Source: Kalmusia sp. IMI 367209 (Eukaryota > Ascomycota > Dothideomycetes > Pleosporales > Didymosphaeriaceae). Taken from it: DNA of 64,000 nucleotides. Numbering within the stretch: position 1 is the stretch's first letter; the number at the start of each line of letters is the position of its first letter. Where the stretch lies: positions 186,001 through 250,000 of the forward strand of contig JAPEUQ010000006.1 in the NCBI GenBank assembly GCA_027946365.1, written 5' to 3'. The notes under the pieces are model-generated. The model saw nothing but the letters and a program-made list of their open reading frames with translations, was not told where the DNA came from and did no database searches. This document shows positions 19,698 through 31,064 of this stretch, one piece after another. Made by a program: the position numbers and the translations under genes.

Positions 19698-21215
19698 CGG
19701 CGGGAGAGCTCTAGCAAAGGCCACATTGACAGGAACAGCGCGCGGGCCAATGAGCGCCCAGCCACACTGCCGATGCAGCGCCCGCAACTGCCCCAATGGA
19801 TTCTTCGAGAAATGCTTCATGATAGATGCCAGCTGGCATTATTCTTCCTTCGCCAGTTTCATGATCATTATGCCTGCAATGTCTCTATTCCGCCTGAATA
19901 GCTGCTCTATCTCGTAGTCACGGTCTCTTGTCTCTCCCCTCGCCCCGCTCCTTCCCCTCACCCGTCGTACCACATGTGCAACATGGTAGTGTGAATATCT
20001 CTTGATAAGAGCCTTGGCTGAAGACACTTTGAATTTAGAATGCGACTATGTTCAGCCGAAGTCGACGGTACCGGTTCAAGTAGAGACAACCCGAACGCTT
20101 TGGGGTTTCAACACAGCATCTATCGTTCATCACCTTCCATATGATGATTGATCCAGGACACATAATGCAAACAAAGGAAAATAAGACTTCAACCTGTAAA
20201 GACGCCTCATACTACTGAGAGACTAAATCTTGGCATCCTTCTTTATTCCGCAAAGAAGGACATGAAGTCTGGTCCCGTGGGCTTATACGTCAGCCACCAG
20301 CAACCACAACAACTACTCTAGAACGCTTTCAAGGTTTTGATCCCTAGGCTCAATGCACATGCTCAATGTGACTTCTCGAACAGCTCAAACCTTCTCCTAT
20401 GCAACGATTCGGTATCAGCACGTTGCAGCTGGCTCACCTACGCTCCCCCTCTCAGATGCGCGTTCACGACGGAACTAGCGCACGTGGCCTTCCTAATCAG
20501 GCAACGCACGACGTTGGATACTGATGGAACAAGCAGCCAGCCATCAACATAAAACTGGAAAGCATCTCCTAAACGTAGCCCAATATCATTACCTAACAGC
20601 TGTTATCTCCCTTCAATCCGCGACCGATGAACCAGGCTTGATCCTGTCTTTGTCTCCCAACGTTTCCGGCGGCACACCGATCACCAATTTGCCCAGTACA
20701 TCCTTTGACGGTCTCGAAACCTAGGCTATGCAGCCCCTCATCCCCGTGATTGCGGAGTGCATCGCGGGGTGCGTCGCGGGGTGAGATACAACATCCCGCA
20801 CCCGGATCGCTGGAGCAACTCTATTCAAATGAGCGCAGCTAGACTTCACAGGGAGAAACGTTATTCTACGCCGGAAGAAGCCGTATTACTGCATGCAGCA
20901 ACCTGCAACATTTCTCCTCTTCTCATAGTTTGCTCATCACGTAGAGGATTCGAAAAGTGAAGCAAGTTATTGATTATTTCTGATTATATCGACGGAACCA
21001 TATCCATGGCTCCCACTCTTGAATATAGTTTCCTGTACGCATGTTAGCTCCAATCGAGGAGCTCTCACGAAGACAAATATGCCGCCAGCCCATCCTAGAC
21101 CGTGATCCCAAACAGAGAAAGCCGTTCGCTATGTGCGCAGAAGAACCCTGTACCGAAATGCTATTGAAACAGCCGCCCAACGCCGAAGCTGATGATTGAT
21201 GCTAACCTAATCTGC
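19698..21215. other. Gene-free interval (1.5 kb)
   Basis: I see no recognisable gene on either strand. It carries the calnexin promoter on the left and the 3' end of the Reg1-like gene on the right. A short imperfect 12-bp direct repeat (gcatcgcggggt / gcgtcgcggggt) lies at about 20759-20782. A CACGTG core occurs at about 21248, just inside the next gene. Confidence 0.5.
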
Positions 21216-22953
21216 TCAATTTCCACTCCTCCACCCAACGTTCCATATCACGTGTGCTATATCTCGCGCCGTATTCACCGTATCCACTACGCGGCCTATT
21301 ATGCCAGGTTGCTGCGGGTCCTCGTCTTCGTCTTCGAAAGGCATAAACATGCCCGAAGGTGTTCGCCTTAATCCAATGGAGTCTGATACTTCTACAGGTG
21401 GTTCATCAGGGTGTATCGAATATGGATCAGATGGGGTGGGGGTGCTGGCCCGCTTCACTTCGTAAGCACCCGCGGGGTTGAAAGCAACTTCGTCCTCGTC
21501 ATCATCTTCGGGAAGGAGAAAGTTACTAGATGGATGAGATGGTCGCAGGGTTTCCTGGGATGGGGAGGGCGATAGTCGACTTGACCGGAAGAATCCAAGA
21601 GAATGCGTAGGTTGCTGCTCTGTGACGTCGGGAGAGTCGGTTCTATATTTGAGAGTCGTCGATGGTAGCTTCGCTATGGTCTTGTTCTCTCCGCTAATAC
21701 TCGTTTTTGAGTTTGTTCGCGACAAGGGCCGCTTTCTCCTCGACCTCTTCATCATCACAACGCCTTCGTCTGACGAAGAATCATCGTCTCGATACTTTGC
21801 CCATGGGTTATGGTTGAAATCTTCTTCGTCATCCTCGTCCACACCTTTGCATTCCACGGCAATGCATTGCTCGACTTTTTCGTCGAACCGGATGTGTTTC
21901 CTTTCTCCGTGGTCCGGTGTTATCAGGCCAGATGTAGATTGTGAGGAGAAATAATCTGTAGTGTCTCGGCTGATAGTGCGGGTTGGGATCAATGTGAAGT
22001 CGGACGCAGTCGCACGGCCGACAAGTGGTCGCCGTCTCCTTCCCTCGAAAGATACGCTGGTCGCTTGCTGCGCTTGCACTGCCGCTGCAGCTTGACTAAC
22101 TAATGACGATGCAGAAATAGACCTCTGCAACATCACCTCGGACATGCTCCGCTTCTTCAAGATCGGCTTCTTATTTAGAAAGGAATTTGACTTGGACAGG
22201 CGGCTCGTGGGCTCCGAAGCATTCTGGTTGGCGGTGCGATTTGCGGAAGGTTGTAAGGGGCCATATAACCATGTCACGTCGCTCTCCTTCAACCTGATTG
22301 GACATTAGTCTGGGCCGCGAACGAGGTGACCACGCGTGGCGAACTTACCAATTCAAAGATTCGGGGGTGACCGTCCTGAGTCCGAATTGCGCTTTTGCCC
22401 ACTGTCTCCACGAAGCGTTCTCTAATCTCGAACGCTCGCCGTACACACTGCGGTGCTCGACAATGTGCCGCCATGATGACCAGATATCCTCCTCCTTCCA
22501 ATCATGTGAGAGGTAGTCGACGTGCTGCGAGGGCTCAGGGCGTAGGTTCGTGTCGTCCTCGGACACCGGAACGTGATCGGGCGTCGACGCCGGCGGGTGT
22601 ATGGGAGAGGGCATGTCGGTGGCAAGCAAGGGACTTGAGGGGGCCGCATCTGAATCAGCGTCTTTGGGCTTCTCTGCTGCCCTGTAGGCGGGGAATGCTA
22701 GGCCTTCGTCATCGCTGCTGCTCAACTCGTCCTCCGACTTGGTGTCGAGCGAGAGGCTGCTTGCAGGGGTCGAGCGGATCGACGAGGACCGCGACGAGTT
22801 CAACGACGAGCGCAGGTCGGAGAAGGAGTAGCTGTTCCTGCGCACGGCAAACGGGGCCTGGTCGGAGTCGAAGAACGAGGCCTGTGAGGCGGACGGACGG
22901 AGCGGGGCATGCTGCGACAGCATCTCTCCCGGGGGCGCCATAACGTCTGTCAT
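21216..22953 (-). CDS. Reg1-like regulatory subunit of protein phosphatase 1 (PF08550 domain)
   Basis: Exons (reading order) 22953-22349 and 22293-21216 give 560 residues. The conserved domain (formerly DUF1752) spans the intron: DIWSSWRHIVEHR, RLENASWRQWAKAQFGL, then LKESDVTWLYGPL. A second conserved block contains RKHIRFDEKVEQCIAV. Within it, KHIRF fits the RVxF-type docking motif for phosphatase 1, as in yeast Reg1. The rest is Ser-rich and acidic, with NPWAKYRDDD and many SP sites, and ends in a hydrophobic IIGRVVDTVNTARDIAHVIWNVGW helix. In yeast, Reg1 directs Glc7 to Snf1 and keeps glucose repression on, so a role in carbon catabolite repression is likely here. That role is transferred by family, not seen directly. 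Confidence 0.85.
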
Positions 22954-23574
22954 TGTGCCTGCGCGGGCTCAATGGCCTCGCGATGCGTGCGTGTCTAGCG
23001 GACCAAGACCTCCCTCCTCGAGAATCCAGCGGGCGGGCTCGACATGCGTTCGTGGGCGGCGAACGGCCGTTATGTACAGGAGCGAGCGACGGGGGTTGGG
23101 CGCGAAAGGACGAGGCGAGTGCGGGGCGGCGTATTGTCGTCAGTTCGCAAGGAATGGGGGACGGGGCGTGGGAGACAGGATGCAAGGGCGCCACAGATGC
23201 AGACGTTGTATCGCAGCGCGTGGGGAGCGGCGTTGGGATGCAGCTCTGGCACTTGCAGTGGTATGGTCTGCGCTTTGGCCACGGCAAAAGCTTTTGGCAT
23301 AGTGAATGATCTAGGCCGAAGGCGGATCGAGAGGGTTCCCTAGCACCGTCACCCTGGCCTCCCCGCCTTCTGGCTCTCATCTCAGCGCCTGCGTGCCGGG
23401 ATGCTCCAGGGCTCCACTGATAGCTCCACCGCGCTGGGCTCTTGCGGGGGCCGTTTTCATCGAACCGCTCGTCTGTGGCCGAGACAAAACTGGTGCATGC
23501 ATGCAAATGGTGGAGCCGCAGCGAAGCAGCAGCAGCAAAGCAGTCCGCGCGGCCGTCGACAAAGCCCTCGTCTT

Positions 23575-23615
23575 GACCACGACCACAACCACGACCACTA
23601 CCAGAACCACAGTGT
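23575..23615. repeat. Simple repeat of GACCAC-like units
   Basis: Degenerate hexamer units (gaccac, aaccac, gaccac, taccag, aaccac) follow each other in the divergent intergenic region. It would translate to Thr-rich or Val-rich nonsense in either direction and is best read as non-coding low complexity. Confidence 0.5.
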
Positions 23616-24753
23616 CGCAACCGCACCCGTACCCGCACCCGCGCCAACGCAAAAAGCAGGCTCAGGGTAGCCGCCGGCTCATGGCTACGCTCGGCTGATC
23701 GGCGCTGTTGCATCCATGGTCCCAACAGAACAAAGCCTGGACCCGCGCATCTGCCAGCAGTGCCAGGTTCTCTTTATAGGGCAGCGGACGCTAGAAAATT
23801 TCGAGGGACGCCTCTCCTTGCCCTCGCCTCCTCGACCGCTGCGGCGATGCTGTCGAGATGGGTACGCTAGCCTCGATGCTGCAGCATTGCACAGTATGGA
23901 CCTGCTGTTGGCGACAAGGCATCCAGACGAACGGGAGAGTGTGACGTTTCGACAGCAGGATGTGCGTAACATGCGTGGCTGCTACTCGATGCGCCGTGTG
24001 CTGCAAGACGCGCTAGCTGCACCTCAACACCAAAACTGCTATCTCGATCATGACGCATGCCCGAGCTCTCAGCAGTTTCGACCACTTTCAGATGCTCCCG
24101 CTCGTCTGTAGCTGCGTGCGGTTCACCGTCTGCGCCAGGGTTCTGCCGGCCGTCCTGCTCCAGAATGACGTTCCAAGCACTATCAACACCGTACACAAGT
24201 AGCCATGACATGATGCGCTCCATGCCTGGACATCGAAACGGGCATTCCGTCGGCGGCCGTCTCTCATGTGAGATGTCCATTGCTCCGATCAGATCGAGCC
24301 ACTTCCGTGATCCCGTCTCATCGTTTGGTTCACATCCCTCAGATTCCCCACCACGACCGCAGCCTTCGAGCTACGTTCCTCGCACATATGACAAAACCGC
24401 CTCATACATGTTCTCGTCGGAATTTCCTAGCCATTACCGGTTCCTACGCAACACAGAACACTCCATTGACTAATGCCAACACGTAGTGCTTATGTCCAAG
24501 TGGAATGCCATCGTACACGACGTTGTGTTGTACGACGAGCGCGACACAGCTGCACAGACATCGCACCGGCGCGAAACATGGACGCCGCGAGGCTGTCGCT
24601 TCTTCGCGAACGAGGCTGCTCGTGACTGTACTCTGGTAGATAAGGTCCATCTGAGTGCATCTGATAGGCCCAGTTTCACAGCCAAGCCGAATAAGCTTCC
24701 TACGCGGGTACTACCGTTGATCATCGTTGCCCGTCTCTCTTCCCTTGCATGCG

Positions 24754-24761
24754 TATATATA
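24754..24761 (+). promoter_or_regulatory. Candidate TATA element of the MFS transporter gene
   Basis: TATATATA lies about 290 bp upstream of the start codon at 25051. It is a plausible TATA box for an inducible transporter, though simple AT runs occur by chance. Confidence 0.3.
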
Positions 24762-25050
24762 CACACCTACATCTGCACTTCACATCGTGGAATTCATATC
24801 TTGGAGCGTTCGCACCGGATCGCAGGACAAACACGAGATGGCGTCTTTTCGGAGATCTCGCACGCGTCTGCCGATTCGCCCCGCCTATCGAGTCATTTGA
24901 ACATCGGGGCCTTTGCGCCGCCGAAGCCGAACCCATGATTTCATCGACTCATAGGTGATTTTGTACGAAGCCATTAGGCAAAATCTGTCTCATAATGCCC
25001 TTCTAAACACAACATCAATCTTTTGCGCCCCGTCTTGTCGGGCTCATACC

Positions 25051-27134
25051 ATGGCATCGCATTCCACAAGCAACACCATCTCGGACAGCGACCGATCGCC
25101 ACTACCACACACTGCGCCCATGACGGACAAGGACTTTGGAACAGTGGATCCGTCTGCAAGCAGTTCAAGCTCGAGTCGCACTGCAGGAAATGTGCCCCCG
25201 ACTGGTCCTGGACATGCCCAAATTGGCGAACACACGGAAGCAAACAACGTTCAAGACGCGCCAGCAGAAACCCAGGCCCAAGATGAGAAGCCTCAGCGGA
25301 GCAAGCTCAAGATTGCTCTGATTATGCTTTCCCTCGGAATTGCCGTCCTTCTCGTGGCTCTCGATATCACTATTGTAACGACTGCTTTACCTACCATCGC
25401 CGAACAATTCCACTCCGCGTCCGGCTACACTTGGGTCGGATCCGCCTACCTAATTTCCAATTCAGCAGCCACACCGATATGGGGCAAGGTGTCCGACATT
25501 TTCGGGAGGAAGCCCATACTGTTGGTCACAAATGCTATTTTCTTCGTCGGTTCGCTGCTGGCGGCCGTCTCCGTAAACATGAACATGCTGATTGCGGCGC
25601 GAGTGATTCAAGGCATTGGTGGCGGGGGCTTGATCGTACTGGTCAACATTTGCATATCAGATCTTTTTGCTATGAGAGAAAGAGGGGCATATTTCGGTAT
25701 CATTGGTGGTGTTTGGGCTTTGGCATCCAGCATGGGTCCCATTGTTGGAGGCGCTTTCACGCAAAACGTCAGTTGGCGCTGGTGTTTCTATCTGAACTTA
25801 CCGTTGGATGGTGCGGCATTCCTCATCATTCTTTTGGTCTTGGATTTGCACACGCCAAAAACACCGCTTCTCCAAGGACTCAAAGCTGTGGACTGGCTCG
25901 GTTCATTGACCATGGTGGCTGGCACGATCATGGTTCTCCTCGGATTGGAGTTTGGTGGAGTTACCTTCCCTTGGAGCTCTCCGACTGTCATTTGCCTCAT
26001 CGTCTTCGGAGTAATTACTATCGGATTATTTTTCTTCGTCGAGCACCGCCTTGCGCCCTATCCCTTGATGCCGCTCGACCTTTTCTTCAAACGATCTAAC
26101 ATGGCAGCGCTTGGGGTCTGCTTCTTTCATGCATTCGTGTTCATCTCCGGGTCCTACTTCCTTCCTCTATATTTCCAGGCTGTTCTTGGCGCTACACCCA
26201 TCCTCTCGGGTGTATACCTTCTTCCAACGGCACTCTCTCTGTCGTTCTTGTCAGCTTTCACCGGTATCTTCATTCGTAAAACGGGACAATATCTACCGTG
26301 CATTTGGTTTGGGATGATATTTATGGTCATTGGCTTCGGAACCTTCATAGATCTTGGACCTCATTCGTCTTGGGCAAGGATCATAATCTTTCAGATTATT
26401 GCGGGTATCGGTGTCGGGCCTAATTTCCAGTCACCCCTTATCGCGCTGCAAAGCCTAGTCCCGGTATGTACTTTTCTCTTCCCCGGTTATGCTCCACCTC
26501 GGTGCGTCTGTAGGCACATGTGGCTAGCATCTAGTGAGCGCTGCTAAATGCAGGCGCTGGGTTGCAGCATCCCAACACTCCACCTCCTATTTATCAACGC
26601 GGTTCCCTCGCTAACAGACATATATAGAAGCGTGATATCGCCACCGCTACCGCAACTTTCGGCTTTGTCCGAAACTTGGGGTCTGCTATATCTATCGTTG
26701 TCGGTTCTGTTGTTTTTCAAAACGAGATGATCAACAAGCAGCCAATGCTACGAGCAGCCCTTGGTCCTCAGACCGCTGCAGCTTTCGGCGGTGGATCTGC
26801 TGGCGCTAATGTTGGTCTCATCAACACTTTACCAGAAAACGAGAAGGCTGTGGCGCGGCAGGCTTTTGCCGATTCACTTTCTACCATGTGGATCTTGTAT
26901 GTGGTCTTCGCTGGCGCCGGACTTGGCGTGAGTTCTTTGATCACAAAAAACATCCTGTCCAAGCAACATGAAGAGACCAAGACAGGTATAGAGGAAGAGA
27001 AGAGGAAGAGGGTAGAGAGAGAAACCGAGAGAGCGGAGAAAAAGAGGAGCAAGCGCGCGAGTAAGATTGATCTTGCTGCGGATGTTGAGGCACAGAGTGA
27101 GCCTACGGCTGCGCCAGAAGAGGAAAAGATTTAA
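25051..27134 (+). CDS. MFS transporter, DHA2 (14-helix drug:H+ antiporter) family
   Basis: Exons 25051-26463 and 26628-27134 give 639 residues. A Ser-rich hydrophilic N terminus of about 85 residues precedes the first membrane helix (IALIMLSLGIAVLLVALDIT). The loop 2-3 motif A reads GKVSDIFGRKP, and an RVIQGIGGGG segment lies in helix 4. The loop after helix 4 carries RERGAYFGIIG, and motif C of antiporters follows (SSMGPIVGGAF). The number of hydrophobic segments fits 14 helices. The intron at 26464-26627 joins QSLVP to KRDIATATATFGFVRNLG, a conserved segment. The C-terminal tail is long, highly charged and probably coiled (EEEKRKRVERETERAEKKRSKR read in part). Members export toxins, drugs or own metabolites at the plasma membrane. 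The substrate cannot be told, and no biosynthetic gene lies beside it. Confidence 0.93.
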
Positions 27135-27545
27135 TGTAATGTCCATGGCTCACATATTTAGAAGAAGACTAAATAGCATCAGTGTGCAAACGCACACCTT
27201 GTCATCAGTATAGATTCAATGCATAATACCCAGTCTACGCGCTAAGTCATTCCTACGCCTTTACCAATAATATAAGAAGCAAAAACTTACTCGTATCATG
27301 CAAGTATCTATCCGTGAACGGAGAACATAACAGTCTCGCCGTGAATACGTTATCGCACAGAATACTACAACTGCGATCTAAAAGTGAAGTACGTTCCGCA
27401 CCCTGACTAGCAACTAACCCTGAAGCCGAACGCAGACAAAGAGCTCCTCTAGCCATAAGACATCTTCGGCTCCCCGACCTTTGTGGAAGCTTCGCACCAT
27501 CAATCAACCATCTATTCAGACAGCTTGTTTCTTAGACACCCAGCA
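27135..27545. other. Intergenic region
   Basis: This stretch contains the 3' end of the MFS gene and the short promoter of the next gene. It is AT-rich near 27240-27300. I see no coding sequence. Confidence 0.5.
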
Positions 27546-28160
27546 ATGTGCTATTATCGCCTGTTCATCTTCAGGGGTTGCGGCCATTCCGCCTCCTCAT
27601 TCAAACCTATCCGCCCTTGCGCATCCGCGCGCCAAATTTTTCAGTCCAAGACGCAAGAAGCCCCGCGAAAGCAAACCAACCAAGGGATACCAACAGCAGC
27701 ACAGTCGCTTGCAGACGCGCATACCGCGGATACGACCCTTGACGACGTGGAATGCGAGCACATCCGCGATGCCTACTCGACTACGCCGCCCGCAGAAAAC
27801 ACACCGTTCGCCCACATTCCGACTTCATGGCCGCTTCCAGAAGCATGTCGACCAGCGACTCCAACCCTATACGGAGATGGCGACCCCGAGGCGGCCGCAT
27901 GCGAAATCTTCCTCACACACCCTTTCCAAACGCTCAACATCGACTCTTCGTGTGCCGTGTGCCAGCGGCAGCGCGCGGCGCTGCTCGCGGACCTCGAGAC
28001 ACAGACTGCGAGGGTGAGGTTCGAGGACTGGCGGTGGAAGGTGAAGTATTCGAGTCCGACGCCGGAGGCGCGGTATACGGAGTGGGGCGATGTAGGGACT
28101 GCGATGGGGAGTTGGGTGAAGGATTGGAATGTTAAGGGAAGTGAGGTGCTGAGGATTTGA
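27546..28160 (+). CDS. Uncharacterised fungal protein, 204 residues
   Basis: An intronless frame of 204 residues starting MCYYRLFIFRGCGHS. I do not recognise a family with certainty. The N terminus resembles short fungal proteins beginning with a Cys/Tyr/His-rich segment in which a CGH is conserved. A second Cys pair lies at SSCAVCQRQR, followed by a helix-forming stretch (LLADLETQTARVRFEDWRW), so a small metal site is conceivable. The central part is Pro/Thr/Ala-rich and probably disordered. No signal peptide or membrane segment is evident. An alternative non-ATG extension upstream exists, but the ATG at 27546 is the first. It could be a genuine lineage-specific gene. Confidence is moderate because it lacks introns and a named domain. 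Confidence 0.55.
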   Translation: MCYYRLFIFRGCGHSASSFKPIRPCASARQIFQSKTQEAPRKQTNQGIPTAAQSLADAHTADTTLDDVECEHIRDAYSTTPPAENTPFAHIPTSWPLPEACRPATPTLYGDGDPEAAACEIFLTHPFQTLNIDSSCAVCQRQRAALLADLETQTARVRFEDWRWKVKYSSPTPEARYTEWGDVGTAMGSWVKDWNVKGSEVLRI

Positions 28161-28732
28161 GAGAGGAAGGGTTTGGTGGGGTGGAAGGCAACAGGGTGAT
28201 GAAGGTTTGGGACCGGTGTTGGGGCTCAATAGGGGCAGGAGAGGGGAAGAGCACGGTGTTCGGACGGGGACAAGTCTTGGTCAGAATGGTATAGAGGAAT
28301 GGAATACCATATTTGGTGACTTCGCAGGAGATGAGTGGGCGTGATGTGTTGGGGCGTTGAATAGAAGAAATTGAGACTTTAGTAATACTGCCATTATAGC
28401 CCGTTTACGATAGGTATACGAAAAGCGTAACGACCTTTAAATATATAAGTTTAATTTTAGGAATGATAGAACAAAGAGAAACTACGAAAAGTGAAAGATA
28501 TCAAAACCGACTTGGAACTATAAAGTGTGAAGCTAGTCGGTATCACGTGATGTGACTTCGCGAGACCGCCAGCCCGGACCTCAAGCTCGTGGAATCCCAC
28601 CACGACAAGCACAGCTTCCACACCAACACCCGCGCTCCATTGGCGTCTCTCAGTCTTCCACAGACGTTTCTCCTGCATACCTTGGGGCTCTTACACGTAT
28701 ATTAAGACCGCCGCACGCGCCGCGCCGTCGCA
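28161..28732. other. Intergenic region with E-box
   Basis: This stretch holds the 3' end of the small unknown gene and the promoter of the complex I gene. It is AT-rich at 28370-28510. The palindrome ATCACGTGAT lies at 28542-28551. Confidence 0.55.
28542..28551. promoter_or_regulatory. Palindromic E-box ATCACGTGAT upstream of the complex I subunit gene
   Basis: A perfect 10-bp palindrome with a CACGTG core sits about 180 bp before the NDUFB10-type start codon. In ascomycete yeasts such TCACGTGA sites bind Cbf1-type bHLH factors and are common before respiratory genes. That this one is used is inference. Confidence 0.4.
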
Positions 28733-29176
28733 ATGCCGACCCCCGAATCCGCCGCTTTCCTCGCGAAGAAGCCCACGGTTGCGCCGACCTTCGATGGCGT
28801 CGACTACGAGGACAACCAGGCGCTCAAGGCTGCACAGGATTCGATCATCCGCGAGCAATGGGTGCGGAGTATGATGGCACGGTTGGTGAGGGAGGAGATG
28901 GGGAAGTGCTACCGCCGCGAGGGTGTGAACCATTTGGAGAAGTGCGGACATTTGAGAGGTATGCATAGTGCTACTCAACATATGAGATTTCATGATAGCA
29001 AGGCAACTGCTGTCAGGGTTGCGAAATGCTTTGCTTGGTTTTTAAGAGAGTTGAGGGGACAAATCTATTGGGCAATCGCTAACGAGTGGCTCGCAGAGCG
29101 GTATTTCGAGCTTCTGAAGGATGCCAAGGTCAAGGGATATCTCTTTGCACAAATGAACTACATCGAGAAGCAGTAG
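28733..29176 (+). CDS. Mitochondrial complex I subunit, NDUFB10/PDSW homolog
   Basis: Exons 28733-28958 and 29097-29176 give 101 residues. The sequence begins MPTPESAAFLAKKPTVAP, followed by FDGVDYEDNQALKAAQD, a helix REQWVRSMMARLV, and a conserved CYRREGVNHLEKCGHLRERY segment in which two Cys stand 13 residues apart. These features identify the fungal PDSW/NDUFB10-type accessory subunit of NADH:ubiquinone oxidoreductase, located on the intermembrane-space side of the membrane arm and held by disulphides. No cleavable presequence is present, as usual for this subunit. The intron (28959-29096) interrupts the LRE codon, and its removal restores frame. The unspliced reading frame continues through the intron without a stop, so intron retention would yield a longer, unrelated insert. 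Confidence 0.88.
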   Translation: MPTPESAAFLAKKPTVAPTFDGVDYEDNQALKAAQDSIIREQWVRSMMARLVREEMGKCYRREGVNHLEKCGHLRGMHSATQHMRFHDSKATAVRVAKCFAWFLRELRGQIYWAIANEWLAERYFELLKDAKVKGYLFAQMNYIEKQ

Positions 29177-29591
29177 ACGGTCAGATGAGGTAACAGCGCG
29201 GTGGGATTGGCAGAGTAGAGGGTCGACACCACGAGTACGGGGCACAAGCGGCTTCGAGGATCATGTGCGGATCGAATTGAGGCGTTCGGGCTACTACTAT
29301 TTCGCGTTCCGGCAACAGCAGCTGGCGAGCTGGTGGACTTGTACATATGCCTGCCCTTTGAGCAACCAGTTCAAATGACGTGCTTTGCTAAAGCAAGATT
29401 CATCTTCCTAGTGCATAGAGCTGAATTCTACACATATGATACTGCTTACAATTCTCTATTTAGGTTCGAATTCGAGCTCTAAACGGCGTTGCTGCTTGAT
29501 GCATGCATGACAGATGCCAAGCGTGGTTGACCCCACCCTCGTACCTGCATCAACAGCCCCAGCTCGCAGAACACGCCACCACGACGTCGAC
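29177..29591. other. Intergenic region
   Basis: This stretch contains the 3' end of the complex I subunit gene and the promoter of palC. An in-frame upstream ATG at 29514 could extend PalC by 26 residues, but the conserved family start is at 29592. Nothing else is seen. Confidence 0.5.
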
Positions 29592-31064
29592 ATGCCGTTT
29601 CCTTTTGTGCTGCCTACGACCTCCAGCATCTCCTTCACTGACTATTTCAGCAGCAGCACTCACCCGTCACTCCCAAACTGTGCTACGACTGCGCGGGGTG
29701 TGGTGCGAGATGTCCTGAAACGATACAAACGTATCCCACCCTCGTCGCAAGCGTCCAATCTCTCCACTGTCCTTTCAGCGCTACAGGACTACATTCCGTA
29801 TCTTTTTGCCCTCGATGCTGGCCTAAGTGGTACCAGCTGTGCAGGGGAAGAGATCGATCTTGTGCTCGTGAAGGAGCTCGAGGTGGAATGGCGCTCAACA
29901 CTAGGAGCAGCTATCCCAGGGCGGGAGCCACCGCGAATAAAGCTGAAAAGCCTTGAGAGCGAGCTGTTTTTTACTCTGTCTACGCTAGCCTATGTATACA
30001 GCCTGCAAGCTCGAGCGCAACTCCACACGCTTTACAATGCAACCCTTCCGACACCGGAACAGCGCGCAACCGCCATCAGTGCAGCGATGAAGCATTTCCT
30101 TGAGGCAAATGCGATATACACATTCTTGGTCAACCGAGCACAACAATGGCATTCTCAACCAGTAGCGGTAGATATAACGAGTCCAGTACTCGGGGCGTTG
30201 GCAGAGCTCACATTGGCCGAAGCGACACTCATCACCGTCTTAAAAGACGACCCGTATCCAGCGGCAGTCGTAGAAGACAGGAACAAGAATAGCAAAGACT
30301 GGATGTTCAAGGGTGTGGAGATTCCCAAAGTGCGAGCGCACCTGTTCGCTCGTCTTTGTTTAGCGGCCTCAGAACATGCGTCAAAAGCCCAAGCCATGTT
30401 AGGAAGGGCATCGAAGGCAGAAGAGAGCTTCACCAAGTATGTCGACGATTTCCGGCGAACAGCGAAAGGGAAAGCATGCCGTTTCTTGGGGGTAGATGCA
30501 GAGTTGGCTGGGAAGACTGGCGATGGCATTGCATGGCTTAGGGGGTCGAGGAAAGAACTGGGCTTTTCCGCACTGAGTGCGGATGAAGAGAAGAAGACAT
30601 CGGGTTTCTCCAAGTTGAAAAAAGAGTGGCAGGAGAAGAGGGAAGATCGCAAAGTCGAAAAAGGTGGTGCGTGGGGTACGGATGCTGGCAAGTTTGAGGA
30701 GGGCAGGGTGGTTGACATGCTTCTGAAGAAGTGGGAAAAGATGAATGACACGGTATGCGCACCCAATCGTTTCTTTCTCGGTTATATTGACCACTCGACA
30801 TAGATGGCAGTCCAAGTGGTCCCCCCGTCTGAGCAGCTCTTGTCCACCATGCCTTCGGGGAGAGAATACCACACACCAAAGCCGTACATCATCCCGACGT
30901 TGGAAGAGGATGCAATCATCCGAATGAGGGCTCCTCCAGACCCCGGGGAGGCCTTCGAAGGAGAGGAAGAAGACAGTGCGGATGAAGATGAACGGACGGA
31001 GACACCTGTTGGGGCTTTTCCGGGAACGAAAGCAGAGTATTCTGCCAGCACGAGTTACTATTGA
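29592..31064 (+). CDS. palC: pH-response regulator PalC, BRO1 domain protein
   Basis: Exons 29592-30752 and 30804-31064 give 473 residues. The start MPFPFVLPTTSSISFTDYFSS is the characteristic PalC N terminus. A BRO1-like domain spans most of exon 1, with helices such as FFTLSTLAYVYSLQARAQL and AAMKHFLEANAIYTFL. The C-terminal exon carries MAVQVVPPSEQLLSTMPSGRE followed by an acidic tail. PalC is recruited to plasma-membrane ESCRT foci by Vps32 in the ambient-pH signalling pathway (PalH, PalF, PalC, PalA, PalB) that leads to proteolytic activation of PacC. The 51-nt intron lies between NDT and MAVQ. No other pal gene is present in the window, as expected since these are dispersed in fungi. 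Confidence 0.92.

Larger units (their letters stand above)
22954..25050. other. Gene-free divergent interval (2.1 kb)
   Basis: This interval separates the Reg1-like gene (minus) from the MFS transporter (plus), so it holds both promoters. ORFs of 60-140 codons exist but change composition along their length and match nothing I know. A GACCAC-type simple repeat lies at about 23575-23615. A TATATATA element lies at 24754-24761, about 290 bp before the transporter start. Confidence 0.5.
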
